From an uncultured Pelagibacteraceae bacterium (lineage in GTDB: Bacteria > Pseudomonadota > Alphaproteobacteria > Pelagibacterales > Pelagibacteraceae): DNA of 44,931 nt. Below are positions 8,557 to 18,104 of this stretch, in pieces. Below the pieces are notes generated by a model, which ran no database searches, was not told the origin of the DNA, and was given only the letters and a program-made list of their open reading frames with translations. Where the stretch lies: contig CACMXM010000003.1 of assembly GCA_902617645.1 (NCBI GenBank), positions 1-44,931 on the forward strand. The letters are read 5' to 3'. Numbering within the stretch: the stretch's first letter is position 1; every line of letters starts with the position of its first letter. The translations under genes and the position numbers were made by a program.

Positions 8557-9168
8557 TTAACGTAAAATTTTACAAATTATAAAATTTTCCTTTGAGTCTT
8601 TTCTGCTAGATGGCGGTTTAAAAACTCTTACTTCTTTGAATATTTGTTTAGCTTCAGAAACAATTTCATTAAAACTTGTGCCCATAAATAACTTTGAAAT
8701 AAATTTCCCCCTCTGATTTAATTGGTTTTTTGCGAAACTCATTGCATCACTACAAAGTTCTCCTGTTACAATGGAGTCAAGATTCTTATTTCCAGTTGTG
8801 TTTACTGCCATATCAGAAACAACTAGGTCTACTTTTTTATTGAAATATTCCCTAATTTTTTGCTTATATATTTCCTCGGAAAAATCACCGATTAATTGGT
8901 GAACTTTATTGATCTTTTGAAATTCTAACAAATCTATTGCTAAAATTTTTCCATTTTGGATATTTTTTGAAAGATATTGAGACCAACTTCCTGGCGCTGC
9001 TCCTAAATCTATGGCTGTATAGACTTCTTTTAATATTTTAAATTTTTCATCAATTTCTTTTAGTTTATAAATTGCTCTTGAACGATAACCTTCTATTTTA
9101 GATTTTCGTACATAGATATCTCTACGCTGTTTATTAATCCAATTTTTTGAGATTTTATTTTTTTTCAA
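8557..9168 (-). CDS. rlmE: 23S rRNA (uridine-2'-O-)-methyltransferase RlmE (FtsJ)
   Basis: Methylates U2552 in the A-loop of 23S rRNA using SAM. The SAM site TAIDLGAAPGSWSQYLS (about 52-68) is the RlmE/FtsJ signature. The K-D-K-E catalytic tetrad can be placed at GYRSRAIYKLKE (Lys), LVVSDMAVNTTG (Asp), FISKLFMG (Lys) and SKENFIICK (Glu). Length 203 residues, normal. The start must be the TTG at 9168, directly after the stop of the upstream glycosyltransferase gene with no spacer, because the conserved N-terminal region starts within a few residues. Confidence 0.92.
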   Translation of the reverse strand: MKKNKISKNWINKQRRDIYVRKSKIEGYRSRAIYKLKEIDEKFKILKEVYTAIDLGAAPGSWSQYLSKNIQNGKILAIDLLEFQKINKVHQLIGDFSEEIYKQKIREYFNKKVDLVVSDMAVNTTGNKNLDSIVTGELCSDAMSFAKNQLNQRGKFISKLFMGTSFNEIVSEAKQIFKEVRVFKPPSSRKDSKENFIICKILR

Positions 9169-10080
9169 TTAATGACCAAACCTTAAGCTTTTTAAAATAG
9201 TTTTATTTTCTAAAGTTTGAATTTGAATTTTTACTGAACTATCAATTCTCATATCTTTTTTGTTATCCCAAATACCTGCTGCAAGATGCATTATTCCAAT
9301 TTTGCTATTTGGTAGAAAAGGTTCTACAAATTTGTCTCTACCTTCATCAAATTTAGGTAGAAGGTTGCTTGCAATCCAATTACAGTTTAATGGTAGAAAT
9401 TCAGTAACAACATTATCTATATAAATACTCATATTAATTGCTAGACCTTCGGAGCCAAATATTTTTCCTGATTTTAATGTGGTTTCTAAATTTTTTTGCC
9501 ATGTATTCCAACAACTTGAGTTTTTCTCTAGAGAAAAAACTCCGATATTTACATGAGGAGCGAAAGCAAGTTTTCTTGCTTTATCTATTCCTATTCTAGA
9601 ACTGACAGCATGTTTAAAATTTTGTGATTTTATTACTGCTATCTTTCCAATAAGCCAATTTACTTTAGAAGTAACCCTATAACCTGGACCTATTGTTTGA
9701 GTAATTCCTAGCTTACCATTTTCACAAGCTTTAAAATACAGGTCGATTGCATTCCAATCATTTACCCATGCATCGCAATCAATCCAAAGGTATTTTTCAT
9801 AATTAGGAAAATATTTTGGTAAAAAAGCCCTAGAAACCTGACTCTTCAACCACTCTTTTCCTTTTACTTTAATTGATGAAACTTGAATATCCCATTCTGC
9901 ACTTTTTATTTCATCTACTTTATCTGCAAGTTTGTTTAATTGCTCTTGCTCTAAACCAGCATCTAAAATACATATTGCTACGGAATTACTTTGATCGAAT
10001 TGTTTTATTGAATCTATAAGTTCATTTAGTAGATTAAAATAATTTGAATCAGCTAAAGAAACTATAACATTTTTTTTCAT
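9169..10080 (-). CDS. Putative glycosyltransferase (GT-A fold, DxD motif)
   Basis: A 303-residue protein without signal peptide or membrane segments, so cytoplasmic. The N-terminus NVIVSLADSNYFNLLNELI looks like a nucleotide-sugar fold opening strand. KYLWIDCDAWVNDW (about residues 97-110) holds a DCD motif of the DxD type that binds metal and sugar nucleotide in GT-A enzymes such as GT8. Further on are FAPHVNIGVFSLEK and SEGLAINMSIY, also like retaining GT8-type enzymes, and IGIMHLAAGIWDNK near the end. Substrate unknown. It lies between pssA and rlmE with no spacers, so it is co-transcribed. The family assignment is from motif and fold, not from a search. Confidence 0.65.
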   Translation of the reverse strand: MKKNVIVSLADSNYFNLLNELIDSIKQFDQSNSVAICILDAGLEQEQLNKLADKVDEIKSAEWDIQVSSIKVKGKEWLKSQVSRAFLPKYFPNYEKYLWIDCDAWVNDWNAIDLYFKACENGKLGITQTIGPGYRVTSKVNWLIGKIAVIKSQNFKHAVSSRIGIDKARKLAFAPHVNIGVFSLEKNSSCWNTWQKNLETTLKSGKIFGSEGLAINMSIYIDNVVTEFLPLNCNWIASNLLPKFDEGRDKFVEPFLPNSKIGIMHLAAGIWDNKKDMRIDSSVKIQIQTLENKTILKSLRFGH

Positions 10081-10881
10081 TTATAACATATCTTCAGGCT
10101 CGTCTTCAGCAGATATTTTATTTGACAGTGAACCTTTTTTCAATTTTTGATAATGAAAAATGCTGAATGGAATAGCTAAAAGATAAATCAAAGAGCCTAT
10201 TGAAATTACATTAAAAGGAAATATTAATAAAAGTCCAAAAAGTAAAACTATTCCTAAAAGTAAAAATATTGTTGTACTTCTAGGAACAACAATTTTTTTG
10301 AATGAATAAGTTGGTATTTTGCTTATTAATAAAATCGATACAATTATAAAAAGAATTGGTGTTATTAATTCTATATTGTAATTAAATACGTTTAATCCAC
10401 TTTGTTCATAAACAAGAGGGCTCAGCACTAAAATACCTCCTGCAGGTGATGGAACGCCTTGAAAAAAATTATCTCTCCAAGATGGTTCTCCGCCAGTATT
10501 TACGTTAAACCTAGCCAATCTTAAAGCAACGCACACAACATAGATTAAAGAAATCAACCAACCAATTTTTCCAAGAGCATTTAGCGTCCAAAAATACATT
10601 ATAAATGCGGGTGCAACACCAAAACTTATAATATCTGTTAGAGAATCTAGTTCTTTACCGACCTTAGAAGTTCCTTTTATTAATCTTGCAATTCTTCCGT
10701 CTAAGCCATCAATTATTGCAGCACATACAATAGCTACTATTGCAAGTTTAAAGTTTTGATTTAGAGCAAAGTTAATAGAAGTTAAGCCAATACATACGCC
10801 AATAAGTGTTAATGTATTAGGTAAAATTACCCTTGCACTTTTATCTGTTACAATTTTAAATTTTTTTCTTGGTTCATTCAT
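10081..10881 (-). CDS. pssA: CDP-diacylglycerol--serine O-phosphatidyltransferase
   Basis: Makes phosphatidylserine from CDP-diacylglycerol and serine at the inner membrane. The CDP-alcohol phosphatidyltransferase motif D-G-x2-A-R-x8-G-x3-D-x3-D is complete in IDGLDGRIARLIKG plus VGKELDSLTDIISFGVAPA. LPNTLTLIGVCIG precedes it, as is usual in PssA type II. About eight hydrophobic segments. I chose the ATG at 10881, one base after the psd stop; the frame is open to a TTG at 10896, but that would overlap psd. Length 266 residues. Together with psd it makes phosphatidylethanolamine. Confidence 0.93.
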   Translation of the reverse strand: MNEPRKKFKIVTDKSARVILPNTLTLIGVCIGLTSINFALNQNFKLAIVAIVCAAIIDGLDGRIARLIKGTSKVGKELDSLTDIISFGVAPAFIMYFWTLNALGKIGWLISLIYVVCVALRLARFNVNTGGEPSWRDNFFQGVPSPAGGILVLSPLVYEQSGLNVFNYNIELITPILFIIVSILLISKIPTYSFKKIVVPRSTTIFLLLGIVLLFGLLLIFPFNVISIGSLIYLLAIPFSIFHYQKLKKGSLSNKISAEDEPEDML

Positions 10882-10882
10882 T

Positions 10883-11530
10883 TTATCTTTTAGCAATAAG
10901 TGACTCCCCAGCTATAGTTTTCTGATTGACTTTAACAAGTGGTTTATAATTTTCAAAATACAGGTCTGCTCTACTTCCAAATCTTATCATCCCAATTCTC
11001 TCTCCTTGTTTGAGATCTGAATTTTCTGAAGTATCAGTAACAATCCTTCTTGCTATTAAACCTGCTATTTGAACTACAATTATATCTTCGCCTTTTGAAT
11101 TAGTAATTTTGTAGTAATTTCTCTCATTTTCTTCACTAGCTTTATCAAGAGAAGCGTTAAAAAATTTTCCTGGCTTGTACAAAATTTCTGAAACTTTTCC
11201 TGCACAAGGCGATCTATTTACATGGCAATCGAAAACATTCATAAAAATACTTACTTTAGTAAATTTTTTATTTTCTAAATTAAGCTCTTTTGGTCCTTCA
11301 TTTTCTTGAACTTGTAAAACTAAACCATCTGCTGGACTTACCAAATAATCATCATCATCTATTGAATATCTTTCAGGATCTCTAAAAAAATAGTAACACC
11401 AAATTGTAAGAACTAATCCAATTAATCCTAAGAAGCTGCTAATTAAGTATAAAATTATTGTAGCAACTGTAAAAATTACTAAAAATTTATAGCCTTCGTT
11501 ATGAATTGGTGGAAATACTTTGTCTATCAT
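10883..11530 (-). CDS. psd: Phosphatidylserine decarboxylase
   Basis: Decarboxylates phosphatidylserine to phosphatidylethanolamine. This is the short PSD-like form: two N-terminal hydrophobic segments (about 14-46), then SPADGLVLQVQE (Asp of the self-cleavage dyad, about residue 67), MNVFDCHVNRSPCAGKV (His103) and the self-processing site MIRFGSRADLYFE. There Gly185-Ser186 would be cleaved to give the pyruvoyl group. The Arg after the Ser (GSR instead of GST) occurs in this short class. Length 215 residues. First gene of the minus-strand set running to panB, divergent from icd. Confidence 0.93.
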   Translation of the reverse strand: MIDKVFPPIHNEGYKFLVIFTVATIILYLISSFLGLIGLVLTIWCYYFFRDPERYSIDDDDYLVSPADGLVLQVQENEGPKELNLENKKFTKVSIFMNVFDCHVNRSPCAGKVSEILYKPGKFFNASLDKASEENERNYYKITNSKGEDIIVVQIAGLIARRIVTDTSENSDLKQGERIGMIRFGSRADLYFENYKPLVKVNQKTIAGESLIAKR

Positions 11531-11595
11531 AATTATATATTTGGTAATATGGTCCTAATATGTATATTAAACTCCAAAATTCAATTATTAAGATA

Positions 11596-11601
11596 TATAC
11601 T
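11596..11601 (+). promoter_or_regulatory. Candidate -10 element of icd, very close to the start codon
   Basis: TATACT at 11596-11601 lies five bases before the icd ATG at 11607, so the expected transcription start falls on or beside that ATG. The -35 position at 17 bp spacing (11573-11578) is weak. There is no Shine-Dalgarno sequence. This fits a leaderless mRNA but could be a chance AT-rich match. Confidence 0.3.
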
Positions 11602-11606
11602 CTAAT

Positions 11607-12821
11607 ATGAGCAAAATTAAGGTTAAAAACCCAATTGTAGAGCTAGATGGCGATGAAATGACTAGGGTAATTTGGGATTTCATAAAAAATAAGCTTGTCC
11701 TTCCTTATTTAGAGTTAGATATAAAATATTACGACTTAGGAATTAAAAGTAGAGATAATACTTCTGATAAAATTACTGTCGACTGTGCACACGCAATTAA
11801 AAAATATGGTGTAGGAATTAAATGTGCAACAATTACGCCAGATGAAGCAAGGGTTAAAGAATTTAATTTGAGGAAGATGTGGAGATCTCCAAATGGAACA
11901 ATAAGGAATATTTTGGGAGGAACTGTTTTTAGAGAGCCTATATTATGCAAAAATATTCCAAAGCTAGTTCCAAGTTGGGAAAATCCAATCTGTATTGGTA
12001 GACACGCATTTGGAGATCAATATAGAGCAACTGATTTTCAGGTGCCAGGAAAAGGAAAATTAGAAATAAAATGGACATCAGAAGATGGAAAAGACAAAAA
12101 AGAATTTGAGGTTTTTAACTTTCCTGGTCCAGGTATAGCTCTTTCAATGTATAACTTAGATCAATCAATCATAGATTTTGCAAGATCATGCATGAACTAT
12201 GGTCTTAATAGAAAATGGCCTGTATTCCTGTCAACCAAAAATACAATCTTAAAAAAATATGACGGAAGATTTAAAGATTTATTTCAAGAAGTATATGAAA
12301 ACGAATTTAAAGAGAAATTCAAAGAAAGAGGAATTACTTACGAACATAGATTAATTGATGATATGGTTGCATGCGCTATGAAATGGAATGGTAATTATAT
12401 ATGGGCTTGCAAAAATTATGATGGTGATGTTCAGTCAGATACAGTTGCACAAGGTTTCGGATCACTAGGTTTAATGTCTAGTGTTCTAATGAGTCCAGAT
12501 GGTAAAACAATTGAAGCAGAAGCTGCACATGGAACCGTAACAAGGCATTACAGATTACACCAACAAGGTAAAGAAACTTCAACAAACCCTATTGCATCAA
12601 TATTTGCATGGGCAAGAGGTTTGTATCACAGAGCAAAATTAGATAATAATGAGGATTTAAAAAAATTTGTAAAAAACTTAGAAAAAACTTGCATCCAAAC
12701 TGTAGAGTCTGGATCTATGACCAAAGACTTAGCAATTTTAGTAGGTCCATCAACTAAACATTTGTCCACAAATCAATTCTTAGATGTAATTGATGCGAAC
12801 TTGAGAAAAAGATTAAACTAA
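11607..12821 (+). CDS. icd: NADP-dependent isocitrate dehydrogenase, eukaryote-like dimeric type
   Basis: TCA-cycle enzyme converting isocitrate to 2-oxoglutarate with NADPH. The 404-residue protein begins [19 protein letters not shown], the hallmark of the type II (eukaryote-like) IDHs common in alphaproteobacteria. Substrate-binding arginines are in [40 protein letters not shown] and [20 protein letters not shown] carry the catalytic and metal-binding Asp residues, and [12 protein letters not shown] is the NADP-binding region. It stands alone between the divergent psd and the convergent alaS, whose 3' ends overlap by 9 bp. Confidence 0.96.
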   Translation: MSKIKVKNPIVELDGDEMTRVIWDFIKNKLVLPYLELDIKYYDLGIKSRDNTSDKITVDCAHAIKKYGVGIKCATITPDEARVKEFNLRKMWRSPNGTIRNILGGTVFREPILCKNIPKLVPSWENPICIGRHAFGDQYRATDFQVPGKGKLEIKWTSEDGKDKKEFEVFNFPGPGIALSMYNLDQSIIDFARSCMNYGLNRKWPVFLSTKNTILKKYDGRFKDLFQEVYENEFKEKFKERGITYEHRLIDDMVACAMKWNGNYIWACKNYDGDVQSDTVAQGFGSLGLMSSVLMSPDGKTIEAEAAHGTVTRHYRLHQQGKETSTNPIASIFAWARGLYHRAKLDNNEDLKKFVKNLEKTCIQTVESGSMTKDLAILVGPSTKHLSTNQFLDVIDANLRKRLN

Positions 12822-15479
12822 AGTTTTTAAGCTTTTAAAAGCATCCTCAATTTTATCTTTGTTTACTCCTCCAGCTTGAGCAAAATCAGGTCTTCCTCCA
12901 CCACCTTTTCCGCCAATAATCTCTGATCCATTTTTAACAAATTTAACAGCATCATATTTACTTTTAAGCTTATCTGTTACACCTACTGCTAAGCCCACCT
13001 TGTCATCTTTGCTTGCAAAAATAATTACTATTCCCTCTCCAATTTCTTTTTTTCCATTATCAATTAATCTTCTTAATTCTTTTGGAGGAAGTCCATCAAT
13101 TTTTTGCATTCTTACATTAACACCATTAATTTTTTGATCATTAACAATATTTTTTGATTTGTTATTTATTATTTCATTAATGGATAACTTTTCTAATTCT
13201 TTATTTAATTCTTTGATTAAATCTTTTTTATTTTCTTTATTTATATTTGGTTTTCCGCCAAGTTTTTTAATTTCTTCAGATAATATTTTTATTGTTTCTT
13301 CATCCTTTTGTTCAGAAAGACTAGATTGTTTTTCTTTATTTTTTAAAAATTCATCTAATTGTTTGTCTCTAAGAGCTTCAACTCTTCTAACACCCGCTGC
13401 TATTGCTGATTGACTAACAACTTTAAAATTCCCAATATCACTAGTGTTTTTAACATGTGTTCCACCACATAATTCGGTTGAAAAATATTTATTTCCTTCT
13501 TCACCCATAAAAACCACCCTAACTTCATCTCCATACTTTTCTCCAAATAATGCTAATGCGCCATGAGCAATACCTTCTTTTGGTGTCATAATTCTTGTAA
13601 TCACCTCTGATTTTTTACTCACGATTTGGTTTACATACTCATCTATTTTTACCATTTCATCATTAGAAATTGGCTTCATATGACTAAAGTCAAAACGTAA
13701 TCTATCTGGAGCAACTAATGATCCTTTTTGCATCACGTGTGTTCCCAGTATTCTCCTTAAAGACTCATGTAATAAATGAGTTGCTGAATGATATGCCTTA
13801 ACATTTTCTCGTCTTTCAATATCAATTTTTAGTTCTACGTTATCTTTTAATTTGAAGTTACCTTTTTCGACTTTTCCGTAATGAACAAATAGGTTACCTA
13901 ATTTTTTTTGAACATCTGAAACTTTAAAAATATTATTTCCATTAGATATTGTTCCATTATCACCAACTTGACCTCCAGACTCACCATAAAATGGGGTCTG
14001 GTTTAAAATTACCATACCTTCATCACCTTCTTTTAAACTATCAGATTGTTTATTATTTTTAATTAAACCTAAAATTACTCCTTCTGCTTGATTAGATTCA
14101 TAACCTAAAAATTCTGTTGAGCCTATTTTGTCTTTAATTCCAAACCATATTTCATCTACTGAACTATCACCTGATCCTTTCCAATTCTTCTTTGCAAGTT
14201 CCTTACTGTCTTTCATTAGCTTGTTAAATTTTTCGTGGTCTAAGCTTAGTGATTTATTTTTAAGAATGTCCTCTGTTAAGTCTAAAGGGAAACCATAAGT
14301 GTCATAAAGTTTGAAAGCTACTTCACCAGGCAAAACTTTATCTATCTTTTCAATCTCATCATCTAATATCTTCATACCTCTTTCTAAAAGAACTAAGAAT
14401 TTTTCCTCCTCCATTTTTAAGGTTTCTTTAATTAATGATTGTGCTCTTTCCAACTCAGGATAATTACCAGACATTTCGTTTTCTAAAGTTTTAAATATAT
14501 TATAAAAAATTGGTTCTTTAGCTCCTAGCAGATGTGAATGCCTCATTCCCCGTCTCATAATTCTTCTCAAAACATAACCTCGCCCCTCATTTGAAGGTAA
14601 AACTCCTTCTGCTAATAAAAATGAACTTGCTCTTAAATGGTCTGCAATTACTCTAAAACTAGACAGGTTTTTATCTGTAGGTTTTACTTTAACAGTATCA
14701 GAAATTGAATTTATTAATTTTAAAAAGTGATCAGTTTTATAGTTATCATGTGTGCCTTGAAGTAATGCAGCAATTCTCTCTAGTCCCATTCCAGTATCAA
14801 CGGATGGTTTGGGTAAATCAATTCTTTTATCTTTGGTTACTTGCTCATATTGCATGAAAACCAAATTCCAAATTTCAATATATCTATCACCATCTTGATC
14901 TTTTGTTCCTGGAAGTCCTCCTTGTAAGTGATCTCCATGATCGTAAAATATCTCAGAACATGGTCCGCAAGGTCCTGTTTCACCCATTGACCAAAAGTTG
15001 TCTGATGTTGCTATTCTAATTATTCTATCCTCACCAAAGCCTGTAATTTTCTTCCACAAATTAAAGGCCTCATCATCCTCATTAAAAATAGTAAAATAAA
15101 GTTTATTTTTATCTAATCCAAAATCTTTTGTAATTAAGTTCCAAGCAAGTTCAATTGCTCTTTCTTTAAAATAATCCCCAAATGAAAAGTTACCCAGCAT
15201 TTCAAAAAATGTGTGATGTCTTGGAGTGTATCCAACATTTTCTAAATCATTGTGTTTTCCACCAGCTCGTACGCATTTTTGAGAAGTTGTAGCTCTTTTA
15301 TAATCTCTTTTTTCAAGGCCTGTAAAAACATTTTTAAACTGAACCATCCCTGAGTTTGCAAACATCAACGTTGGATCGTTATTTGGCACTAAATTACTCG
15401 AGTCAACGATTGTATGACCGTTTTTCTCAAAATATTTTAAGAAAGTTTTTCTTATCTCGTTTAGTGATTTGTCGGCCAT
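12813..15479 (-). CDS. alaS: Alanyl-tRNA synthetase
   Basis: Charges tRNA-Ala and edits mischarged Ser and Gly. Length 888 residues, normal. Order: catalytic domain with [19 protein letters not shown]-like opening, [46 protein letters not shown] and [16 protein letters not shown]; tRNA-recognition region with [19 protein letters not shown] and [18 protein letters not shown]; editing domain with [11 protein letters not shown] and [15 protein letters not shown] (zinc ligands); C-Ala domain ending [18 protein letters not shown]. Single gene downstream of recA. The recA terminator lies between them, so it probably has its own promoter; a TATTTT element ends 6 nt before the ATG. Confidence 0.97.
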   Translation of the reverse strand: MADKSLNEIRKTFLKYFEKNGHTIVDSSNLVPNNDPTLMFANSGMVQFKNVFTGLEKRDYKRATTSQKCVRAGGKHNDLENVGYTPRHHTFFEMLGNFSFGDYFKERAIELAWNLITKDFGLDKNKLYFTIFNEDDEAFNLWKKITGFGEDRIIRIATSDNFWSMGETGPCGPCSEIFYDHGDHLQGGLPGTKDQDGDRYIEIWNLVFMQYEQVTKDKRIDLPKPSVDTGMGLERIAALLQGTHDNYKTDHFLKLINSISDTVKVKPTDKNLSSFRVIADHLRASSFLLAEGVLPSNEGRGYVLRRIMRRGMRHSHLLGAKEPIFYNIFKTLENEMSGNYPELERAQSLIKETLKMEEEKFLVLLERGMKILDDEIEKIDKVLPGEVAFKLYDTYGFPLDLTEDILKNKSLSLDHEKFNKLMKDSKELAKKNWKGSGDSSVDEIWFGIKDKIGSTEFLGYESNQAEGVILGLIKNNKQSDSLKEGDEGMVILNQTPFYGESGGQVGDNGTISNGNNIFKVSDVQKKLGNLFVHYGKVEKGNFKLKDNVELKIDIERRENVKAYHSATHLLHESLRRILGTHVMQKGSLVAPDRLRFDFSHMKPISNDEMVKIDEYVNQIVSKKSEVITRIMTPKEGIAHGALALFGEKYGDEVRVVFMGEEGNKYFSTELCGGTHVKNTSDIGNFKVVSQSAIAAGVRRVEALRDKQLDEFLKNKEKQSSLSEQKDEETIKILSEEIKKLGGKPNINKENKKDLIKELNKELEKLSINEIINNKSKNIVNDQKINGVNVRMQKIDGLPPKELRRLIDNGKKEIGEGIVIIFASKDDKVGLAVGVTDKLKSKYDAVKFVKNGSEIIGGKGGGGRPDFAQAGGVNKDKIEDAFKSLKTLV

Positions 15480-15526
15480 ATTTTTAAAATACAGCTTTTT
15501 TAATTGATGTCTAGATAACTATAGGG

Positions 15527-15556
15527 AAAAAAGGCGCTTAAAATAAGCGCCTTTTT
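15527..15556 (-). terminator. Rho-independent terminator of recA (potentially bidirectional)
   Basis: A perfect 10-bp stem, AAGGCGCTTA (15531-15540) against TAAGCGCCTT (15544-15553), with a 3-nt loop. It is flanked by A's on the left and T's on the right. Read on the minus strand downstream of the recA stop, it ends in six U's. It is one of the few GC-rich patches in the window. Confidence 0.9.
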
Positions 15557-15569
15557 AGATAACTAAAAG

Positions 15570-16691
15570 TTAATTCTTTTTAGATGGTGTCTCTTCTTTT
15601 TCTTCTGCTTTTACTTTTTCTTGATCGATAGGATTGCCCTCAATCTTTTTTGAAATCAAGCCAGCTTTCTCTCTAATAGCCATTTCAATTTCAGCAGCAG
15701 CTTTTGGATTTTGTTCAAGGTAAAGTTTTGCATTTTCCTTCCCTTGTCCAATTTTCTCACCCTTATAAGCATACCAAGCACCAGATTTTTCAACTATGTC
15801 TGCTTTTACTCCAAGGTCTATTAATTCCCCCGTTTTGCTAATTCCTTTTCCATACATTAAGTCGAATTCAACAACTTTAAATGGTGGCGCAACTTTATTT
15901 TTTACTACCTTCACTCTTGTTGCATTTCCAATAATTTGCTCTTTATCTTTAATCGCACCAATTCTTCTAATATCCATTCTAACTGATGAATAAAACTTTA
16001 ATGAGTTACCACCTGATGTAGTTTCTGGACTTCCAAACATAACACCAATTTTCATTCTAATTTGGTTAATGAAAATAACCATTGTGTTTGTTCTAGAAAT
16101 CGAACCTGTTAATTTTCTTAGTGCTTGAGACATCAGTCTTGCTTGTAGACCAACATGATGATCTCCCATATCTCCTTCTATTTCTGCTCTAGGAGTTAAT
16201 GCTGCAACAGAGTCAACAACTAGAACCGACATTGAACCTGATTTTATTAAAGTGTCAGTAATTTCTAAGGCTTGTTCACCAGTATCTGGCTGCGAAATTA
16301 GTAATTCTTCAGTATTAACACCTAATTTTTTTGCATAAACAGGATCTAATGCATGCTCTGCATCAACAAATCCACAAATACCACCTGCCTTTTGTGCTTC
16401 TGCCACTACTTGAAGCGCAAGTGTTGTTTTTCCAGAAGATTCTGGTCCATAAATTTCGATAATTCTTCCTTTTGGAAGACCACCAATTCCAAGAGCCAGG
16501 TCTAAGCTTAAAGATCCTGTTGAAACTGACTCAACATCCATAGCTTTCTGTTGACCAAGCTTCATTACAGAGCCTTTACCAAAAGTATCCGTAATTTGAT
16601 CTATAGCTGCGTCTAGCGCCTTGTTTTTCTCTTTGTTTTCCAAATCTTTGTCTTTTGCGGTTTTAACCACTTTTAAGTTATTTTTTGTCAT
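15570..16691 (-). CDS. recA: Recombinase RecA
   Basis: Strand-exchange ATPase and co-protease for LexA and UmuD cleavage. Walker A is GPESSGKTT (residues 82-90), Walker [12 protein letters not shown], followed by [18 protein letters not shown] (loop L1 region), [20 protein letters not shown] and [17 protein letters not shown]. The C-terminal tail is acidic and lysine-rich, as usual. Length 373 residues, with a slightly long N-terminal charged extension. A GAGG Shine-Dalgarno-like sequence lies about 7 nt before the ATG. The upstream region holds a candidate LexA box (16743-16757), and a strong terminator follows the gene. Confidence 0.98.
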   Translation of the reverse strand: MTKNNLKVVKTAKDKDLENKEKNKALDAAIDQITDTFGKGSVMKLGQQKAMDVESVSTGSLSLDLALGIGGLPKGRIIEIYGPESSGKTTLALQVVAEAQKAGGICGFVDAEHALDPVYAKKLGVNTEELLISQPDTGEQALEITDTLIKSGSMSVLVVDSVAALTPRAEIEGDMGDHHVGLQARLMSQALRKLTGSISRTNTMVIFINQIRMKIGVMFGSPETTSGGNSLKFYSSVRMDIRRIGAIKDKEQIIGNATRVKVVKNKVAPPFKVVEFDLMYGKGISKTGELIDLGVKADIVEKSGAWYAYKGEKIGQGKENAKLYLEQNPKAAAEIEMAIREKAGLISKKIEGNPIDQEKVKAEEKEETPSKKN

Positions 16692-16742
16692 TTAATGCCT
16701 CTTTTTTTTGCGTTTTTTGTCACTCGAATCATGTTATTAAAT

Positions 16743-16757
16743 GTACACATTTTGTTC
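16743..16757 (-). promoter_or_regulatory. Candidate LexA (SOS) box of recA
   Basis: On the minus strand the sequence is GAAC-AAAATGT-GTAC, one mismatch from the alphaproteobacterial operator GAAC-N7-GAAC. It shares the first eight bases, GAACAAAA, with the perfect copy before umuD. It sits 52-66 bp upstream of the recA ATG. A plausible -35/-10 pair brackets it: TTGCCA, 16 bp, TACATT. LexA itself is not in the window. Confidence 0.55.
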
Positions 16758-16770
16758 TCATTGGCAAGAA

Positions 16771-16794
16771 CTTAATTTATTTAGATAAATTAAG
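16771..16794. repeat. Perfect AT-rich inverted repeat between tolC and recA
   Basis: CTTAATTTAT (16771-16780) and ATAAATTAAG (16785-16794) form a perfect 10-bp stem with a TTAG loop, starting 12 bp after the tolC stop. There is no U-tract on the minus strand (TTCTTGCC follows), so it is an imperfect terminator candidate. It may instead stabilise the tolC mRNA 3' end. Confidence 0.6.
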
Positions 16795-16805
16795 CTAAAA
16801 ATAGC

Positions 16806-18104
16806 CTAATTATTGAAACCTAGATGATCGGCGCTCAAAACACCAACTGATTGAAGAAGTTTAAATTTTGATAATAAAAATTCTCTCTCTGAATTTGCAA
16901 GACTTATTTGGGAATTGAGTAAAATAGAATTTGATTGAATCACATCCAATGTGGATCTACCTTTGCCACTTTCATATTCTGCGGTAATTCCTTCATTTGC
17001 TATTTGAGCTGCTCTTACCTGTAACTTAACAGATTCTAACATACTTGCATTTGATTTCATGTTTGACCAAGCAGTGGTTACATTAGTATCGTTAATTCTT
17101 AACGCATTATCTAATAATAATTTTTTTCTATTTCTTAAGTTTTTAGATTTACTTAAGCTAGCATAATTTTTTCCTCCAGAAAAAAGCGGCCATGATACTG
17201 TTGCTTGAACAGTCTCTTTATCTTGTTGGTCAATTGTAGAACTTAAGTCATCAGTTTCTTTAGTTTCAAAAGACAATGTTGCAGATGGTGACAAATCAGA
17301 TTGTGAAATCTTTACGTCTTGTTCTGATTGCTCATACTCTAGTTTTGCAATAATTAGTTCTGGGTTATTGGTTTTTGATAAATTAATTGCATTTTCTAAA
17401 GTCATAGGAATTTTTAAATTTAAATCAGAATTTTTATTTAATGCAAAAGTATCTTGAATTGGACCTATAACATTTTCATAGTTTAATCTTGCTGTAACAA
17501 CTTCATTTTTAGCTTGAATAAATTTTGCTTGTGCCTCTGCTAATGAGGATTCCGATTGCGCAAGATCAGCCACACTAACTTCTCCTCTATCTAATCTAAT
17601 TCTGTCAGTTTCAACTTGTCTTTCAAGTAAACCGACATTTCTTTCATTAATTGAAAATTTTTCATTTGCCACAATCATTCCAGAAAAAGCTTCAACTGCT
17701 TTAAGTAGTATTTCCTGTTCAGATTTTAATAATTTTGCATCAGCTAGATCTAAACCCAATTTACTCTTTTTGAAATCAGCAATACCACCAAAACCTTGGA
17801 AAATTTTTTGTTCTATTTTAACTGATTTTGACTCTGGATTAACATCGGTAATTGTAGCATTTGTGCCATCCCGATTAGTTAATCTTGAAGTATCCTCTGA
17901 ACTTTTAGAACCCGATAATGTTATCGAAGGTAAAAAATCACTTCTTGAAATATTAAGATCTGATTTTGATACTTTAATATTTTCTCTTTCAGCATTTAAT
18001 TCTGGATTATTTTGATATGCCTCTTTTAATGCTTGAGACAAATTAATTGCAAAAGCATTAGAGGTTAAAAAATAAAAAGCTAAAATTATTAATATTTTTT
18101 TCAT
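16806..18104 (-). CDS. tolC: TolC-family outer membrane efflux protein
   Basis: Outer membrane/periplasmic channel of tripartite efflux pumps and type I secretion. Signal peptide MKKILIILAFYFLTSNAFA. The mature part begins NLSQALKEAYQNNPELNAER, the standard TolC first-helix motif. The second structural repeat starts at MTLENAINLSKTNNPELIIA (about residue 240) and ends in SGKGRSTLDVIQSNSILLNS. Length 432 residues, typical. Its ATG overlaps the stop of the upstream kinase gene (ATGA). No periplasmic adaptor or inner-membrane pump is next to it, so it probably serves several systems. Confidence 0.92.
   Translation of the reverse strand: MKKILIILAFYFLTSNAFAINLSQALKEAYQNNPELNAERENIKVSKSDLNISRSDFLPSITLSGSKSSEDTSRLTNRDGTNATITDVNPESKSVKIEQKIFQGFGGIADFKKSKLGLDLADAKLLKSEQEILLKAVEAFSGMIVANEKFSINERNVGLLERQVETDRIRLDRGEVSVADLAQSESSLAEAQAKFIQAKNEVVTARLNYENVIGPIQDTFALNKNSDLNLKIPMTLENAINLSKTNNPELIIAKLEYEQSEQDVKISQSDLSPSATLSFETKETDDLSSTIDQQDKETVQATVSWPLFSGGKNYASLSKSKNLRNRKKLLLDNALRINDTNVTTAWSNMKSNASMLESVKLQVRAAQIANEGITAEYESGKGRSTLDVIQSNSILLNSQISLANSEREFLLSKFKLLQSVGVLSADHLGFNN

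Noticed and set aside
16754-16771. Inverted repeat GTTCT-N8-AGAAC near the recA box
   Set aside because: Five-base arms with an 8-bp spacer do not match a known SOS operator. One arm is part of the GAAC-N7-GTAC site, which fits the alphaproteobacterial pattern better.
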